Assembly: GCF_031180885.1 (NCBI RefSeq)
Contig: NZ_JAPSLK010000046.1
Span: 1 to 64,000, forward strand
Length of the DNA: 64,000 nucleotides
Reading direction: 5' to 3'
Source: Saccharothrix sp.
GTDB lineage: Bacteria; Actinomycetota; Actinomycetes; Mycobacteriales; Pseudonocardiaceae
Every line of letters starts with the position of its first letter. The stretch's first letter is position 1. The position numbers were made by a program, and so were the translations under genes. Below, piece by piece: positions 61,190-64,000 of the stretch. A model generated the notes under the pieces. That model saw only the letters and a list, made by a program, of their open reading frames with translations, ran no database searches and was not told the DNA's origin.

Positions 61190-62943
61190 GATTGCCCTCC
61201 GACAGCGCGGTCCAGCAGTTCCAGGAAAGAGCGGTTGAGCGCGGCCGTGTCCTTGGGACGCATCGGCCGGCGCGCTTGCAGCAGCGCGTGCACGTACAGG
61301 GACTCGACGGTCAGCTCCACCAGCGCCGAGTCGTTCAGGCCCGCCAGCCGCCGCACCAGCGGGTTGCGCACGTTGAGCACCAGCCGCTGGGCCGCGTCGG
61401 ACTGCTCCGACACCAGGCTGCCCAGCAGCTCCGCCCACAGCGGGTCGGCCTGCTCGCCGACCTGCTCGACGTCGCGCCTGCGCTCGCCCTCCACGTTGGT
61501 GACCAGCAGGGCGGGCAGCGACGCCGGGTCGAAGTCGCGCGGCACGGCCTCGCAGTCGTGCCGCTCCAGCACCTCCTTGGCCAGCGCCAACCGGTCGCGC
61601 AGCGCCCGTTCCAGCTCCGGCTCCGGGTCGCCGAGCGCGGCCAGCACCTCGGTCGGCGCGACCCGCCGCGCCGCGGTGGGACCGTCCAGCGCCACCAGCC
61701 GGTCCATGATCTCCACGTCGTAGGCGTAGCCCGCGTTGAGCAGGCCCATGCCCTGCGCGTGGGCCACCGGCGCGAGCTGGCGGAACTCGTCCACGTCCGG
61801 CACGTACGCGATCGAGCCGTGCTTGCGCTTAAACTGGCGCAGCGACTGCCCGCCGTCGGTGGTCTCGAACGGCAGCCACCGCTCCACCAGCCGCAGCATG
61901 TCGTCGTCGACCCGGGCCAGCGACTTGATGCCCAGGTGGTGCGCGTCGAGCAGCGCCGAGGTGCGGTCCGGGTCGGTCGCGTCCAGCCGCACCAGCCAGT
62001 CGCGGACCTGCCGGCCCAACTCCTCGCGGACCGCGAGCAGCGTCTCGTCCTGGTACAGCGCCTCGCGGCTGGCGGTCGGCCGCAGCGACGACGAGTCGAC
62101 CACGCAGCGCACGAAGTACGCCCACTCCGGCAGCAGACCCTCGATGGCGTCGCCGACCAGCATCCGCTTCAGGTACACGCGGTGGGACTGGCGCGCGCCG
62201 GGGTGCACGCCGCCGGGCAGCACGTACGCCACACCGGTCAGGCCCACGGTCGGCACCTCGACCGGGATCGCGTCGAACGGCCGCAGGCCCAGCACCTTCG
62301 CGCCGTACTCCAGCGGCTCGTCCAGCCACGGCAGCCGCTCCGCGGTCAGCACCTCGCCGCCGACGCTCACCTTCACCGGCAGCAGCTCGCCGTACTCCGT
62401 GACCAGCGCCTTGACCACGTCGTGCTCCAGCCAGTGCTCCGAGTCCCGGTTGGGCACCAGCTCGATCGTGGTCCCGATCTCGGCACGTGCTGTGTCGTCG
62501 ACCTCCACCTCGTAGTTCCCCGCAGCGTCGGCTGTCCACCGCACCGCGGGGCCGCCCTTGGCCGACCGCGACACCAGCCGGATGCGCTCGGCGACCAGGA
62601 ACGCGGACAGCAGGCCCACGCCGAACTGGCCGAGGAAGCCCTGGCGGGCGAACCCCAGCTCGTCGCGCTTGGACGTGCGGCCCAGTGTCGAGAGCAGGTC
62701 GTGGACCTCGCGCTCGGTCAGGCCGATGCCGGTGTCGGAGATGCGGAGGGTGCCGCCCTGGCCGGAGTCGATCGGCTCGATCACCACCTCGCCCGGCGCG
62801 CCCGGCTGGAGCGCGCGGCGGGCGGTGATCGCGTCCACCGCGTTCTGCAGCAGTTCTCGCGCGTACACGCGGGGACTGCTGTACAGGTGGTGGCTGAGCA
62901 GGTCGATGATCCCGCGCAGGTCGACACCGAAGGTGTGTGCCAT
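61186..62943 (-). CDS. HSP90 family ATPase (HtpG-like)
   Basis: 585 residues from ATG 62943 (GGTGGA upstream); a GTG at 62958 would add five. GHKL nucleotide site: Glu30/Asn34/Asp37 in RELLQNAVDAI, Asp70 in ISDTGIGL, and glycine lid GFLGQFGVG at 102-110. The middle domain has HtpG-like VYLKRMLVGDAIEGLLPEWAYFVRCVVDS and the loop Arg in TASREALYQD. The C-terminal third is divergent from HtpG and no MEEVD tail exists. It is first in the cassette and coupled to the TPR gene, so it is a dedicated chaperone-like ATPase rather than the housekeeping HtpG. Confidence 0.88.
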   Translation of the reverse strand: MAHTFGVDLRGIIDLLSHHLYSSPRVYARELLQNAVDAITARRALQPGAPGEVVIEPIDSGQGGTLRISDTGIGLTEREVHDLLSTLGRTSKRDELGFARQGFLGQFGVGLLSAFLVAERIRLVSRSAKGGPAVRWTADAAGNYEVEVDDTARAEIGTTIELVPNRDSEHWLEHDVVKALVTEYGELLPVKVSVGGEVLTAERLPWLDEPLEYGAKVLGLRPFDAIPVEVPTVGLTGVAYVLPGGVHPGARQSHRVYLKRMLVGDAIEGLLPEWAYFVRCVVDSSSLRPTASREALYQDETLLAVREELGRQVRDWLVRLDATDPDRTSALLDAHHLGIKSLARVDDDMLRLVERWLPFETTDGGQSLRQFKRKHGSIAYVPDVDEFRQLAPVAHAQGMGLLNAGYAYDVEIMDRLVALDGPTAARRVAPTEVLAALGDPEPELERALRDRLALAKEVLERHDCEAVPRDFDPASLPALLVTNVEGERRRDVEQVGEQADPLWAELLGSLVSEQSDAAQRLVLNVRNPLVRRLAGLNDSALVELTVESLYVHALLQARRPMRPKDTAALNRSFLELLDRAVGGQS

Positions 62944-63062
62944 GGGAGTGGAATCCACCTCGGGTCAGGTCACGTAGGACGGTCGATTCTAGGTGCGCCA
63001 CGGTGGCGGCGGACCCGGTTTTCGGCGCTTCGCCCGCCGGGCCGGCGGCTCACTCGAAGATC

Positions 63063-63085
63063 AGTGTGCCCGAGGGGTACGACAA
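63063..63085 (-). promoter_or_regulatory. PafBC-like promoter motif upstream of the HSP90 cassette (dispersed element, partial copy E)
   Basis: On the minus strand: TTGTCGTAC, 8 nt, CACACT. This follows the layout of the LexA-independent damage promoter (TTGTCRGTG-N8-TANNNT) with a good -35-like start but only two of three fixed -10 bases. It is about 120 bp upstream of the HSP90-like start, in the correct orientation. It lacks the long GC tail of copies A-D. Confidence 0.45.
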
Positions 63086-63157
63086 TTCCGCGCGGCCGAC
63101 CCGCCGGGGTAACGGCGCAGTCACGGCCGCGGTGGATCCGGCCCCACCCCGATCACC

Positions 63158-63163
63158 TAGGAT
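63158..63163 (+). promoter_or_regulatory. Candidate -10 element of pheS
   Basis: TAGGAT about 70 bp upstream of the pheS start. A convincing -35 is not visible. The intervening leader is short, with no T-box-like structure that I can recognise. Confidence 0.3.
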
Positions 63164-63234
63164 CGACCCGCCGCTCCGTGCCCTTCGCGGGGTGGTTTCC
63201 ACACGCGGTACGCGACGGGAGCTGTCCACCAACC

Positions 63235-64000
63235 ATGTCCGGAGCCAACGACCCGTACGACCCCAAGCAGGTCGCGGCGCTCTCACCGGAGGCGCTCGAG
63301 ACGGCGGTGGCGCAAGCGCGGGAGGCGTTCGCGAAGGCGGCCGACCTCGACGAGCTGGCCGCCGTGAAGCCGAGCCACCTGGGTGACCGCTCGCCCGTCC
63401 TGCTGGCCAGGCGGGAGATCGGCGCGCTGCCGCCGGCCGCCAAGGCCGACGCGGGCAAGCGGGTGAACGAGGCGCAGAACGCGGTGAAGCACGCGTTCGA
63501 GGAGCGCCGCGCCGTGCTCCAGGCCGAGCGCGACGAGCGGGTCCTGCGCGAGGAGTCGGTCGACGTCACGCTGCCGTGGGACCGAGTCCCGCGCGGCGCG
63601 CGCCACCCCATCAGCACCCTCGCCGAACGCATCGCCGACGTGTTCGTCGCGATGGGCTACGAGGTCGCCGAAGGTCCCGAGCTGGAGACCGAGTGGTTCA
63701 ACTTCGACGCGTTGAACTTCGGCAAGGACCACCCGGCCCGCACCATGCAGGACACCTTCTACGTGGCGCCCGAGGGCTCCGGCCTGGTGCTGCGCACGCA
63801 CACCAGCCCGGTGCAGGCCCGCACGCTGCTGGAGCGCGAGCTGCCGGTGTACGTGGTGTGCCCGGGGCGCACCTTCCGCACCGACGAGCTGGACGCCACC
63901 CACACGCCGGTGTTCCACCAGGTCGAGGGCCTGGCCGTGGACAAGGGCCTGACCATGGCGCACCTGAAGGGCACGCTCGACGCGTTCGCCCGCGCGATGT
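63235..64000 (+). CDS. pheS: Phenylalanyl-tRNA synthetase alpha subunit (partial, runs off the window)
   Basis: About 255 residues from ATG 63235; the 3' end is beyond the window. The N-terminal coiled coil (about 15-95) binds tRNA-Phe. The class II catalytic core starts with HPISTLAERIADVFVAMGYEVAEGPELETEWFNFDALN (motif 1 region) and includes motif 2 (FRTDELDATHTPVFHQVEGL). It aminoacylates tRNA-Phe as an alpha2beta2 complex; pheT is expected just downstream. Its separation from infC-rpmI-rplT-trmH by 6.7 kb of other genes is notable. Confidence 0.96.
   Translation, partial: MSGANDPYDPKQVAALSPEALETAVAQAREAFAKAADLDELAAVKPSHLGDRSPVLLARREIGALPPAAKADAGKRVNEAQNAVKHAFEERRAVLQAERDERVLREESVDVTLPWDRVPRGARHPISTLAERIADVFVAMGYEVAEGPELETEWFNFDALNFGKDHPARTMQDTFYVAPEGSGLVLRTHTSPVQARTLLERELPVYVVCPGRTFRTDELDATHTPVFHQVEGLAVDKGLTMAHLKGTLDAFARAM

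Noticed and set aside
63100..63234. T-box or other riboswitch upstream of pheS
   Set aside because: The leader is too short and I see no T-box sequence; actinobacterial T-boxes are known mainly at ileS.

Overview
The window is very GC-rich (roughly 70 percent or more by eye), with many GTG starts, leaderless promoters and short ATGA/GTGA overlaps. The gene content (SARP/AfsR regulator, mycothiol-dependent maleylpyruvate isomerase family, type VII secretion EspC protein, DUF1844, DUF309, GT87 mannosyltransferase, actinobacterial SOS box) points to a filamentous actinobacterium. Pseudonocardiaceae (Saccharothrix/Lentzea/Actinosynnema-like) is my best guess; this is inference, since no rRNA or tRNA gene is present.

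Layout. 1-9.3 kb: a 14-bp tandem repeat, a SARP-NB-ARC regulator, a DUF4190-type membrane protein, an S9 peptidase, a GNAT enzyme, a RES/Xre toxin-antitoxin pair followed by a DUF1028 protein, and a GT87 glycosyltransferase. 9.4-11.7 kb: a type VII secretion module (immunity-like protein, EspC, YbaB) with no toxin gene, then an FKBP isomerase. 12-19 kb: a secreted beta-propeller protein, membrane proteins, SRPBCC, a frameshifted GNAT gene, DUF309, a VOC/AraC pair and a DinB2-like polymerase. 19-29 kb: TetR/MFS, a sortase-anchored choice-of-anchor A protein, a trypsin-like protease, an ADP-ribosylglycohydrolase, an ArsR/AHSA1 pair, an aminotransferase and a degenerate response regulator. 29-41 kb: uvrA with an SOS box, MPI-family protein, acyltransferase, MBL-fold protein, a frameshifted methyltransferase, a decayed NERD/UvrD helicase, RNase HI and a TetR/flavin monooxygenase pair. 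41-49 kb: a lipoprotein, then a divergent D-amino-acid locus (GntP permease, N-acyl-D-amino-acid deacylase, D-serine dehydratase-like enzyme; sugar-type kinase, IclR, RidA). 49-54 kb: an Xre-NB-ARC-TPR regulator, a membrane protein, a subtilisin with bulb-lectin repeats and DUF1844.

54-64 kb: the translation cluster infC-rpmI-rplT-trmH-like, with a leader that looks attenuated, and pheS (cut by the window end). Between them sits the most interesting part. A TPR/PH membrane protein is followed by a three-gene minus-strand unit encoding an HSP90-family ATPase, a 935-residue TPR protein and an 87-residue protein with a motif resembling RHIM/bacterial amyloid signalling sequences. The first two genes overlap by 4 nt and the third follows after 21 nt, so they probably form one complex. 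I propose it as a candidate undescribed signalling or defence system.

A dispersed element runs through the window: four clear copies (about 4.95, 9.28, 20.46 and 27.01 kb) and one partial copy at 63.06 kb, all in the same orientation. Each starts with a sequence resembling the LexA-independent (PafBC-type) DNA-damage promoter. One copy lies inside the MFS gene. Separately, six apparent one-base losses in G/C runs disrupt four genes (GNAT, choice-of-anchor, methyltransferase, helicase); this pattern fits homopolymer sequencing errors at least as well as true gene decay.
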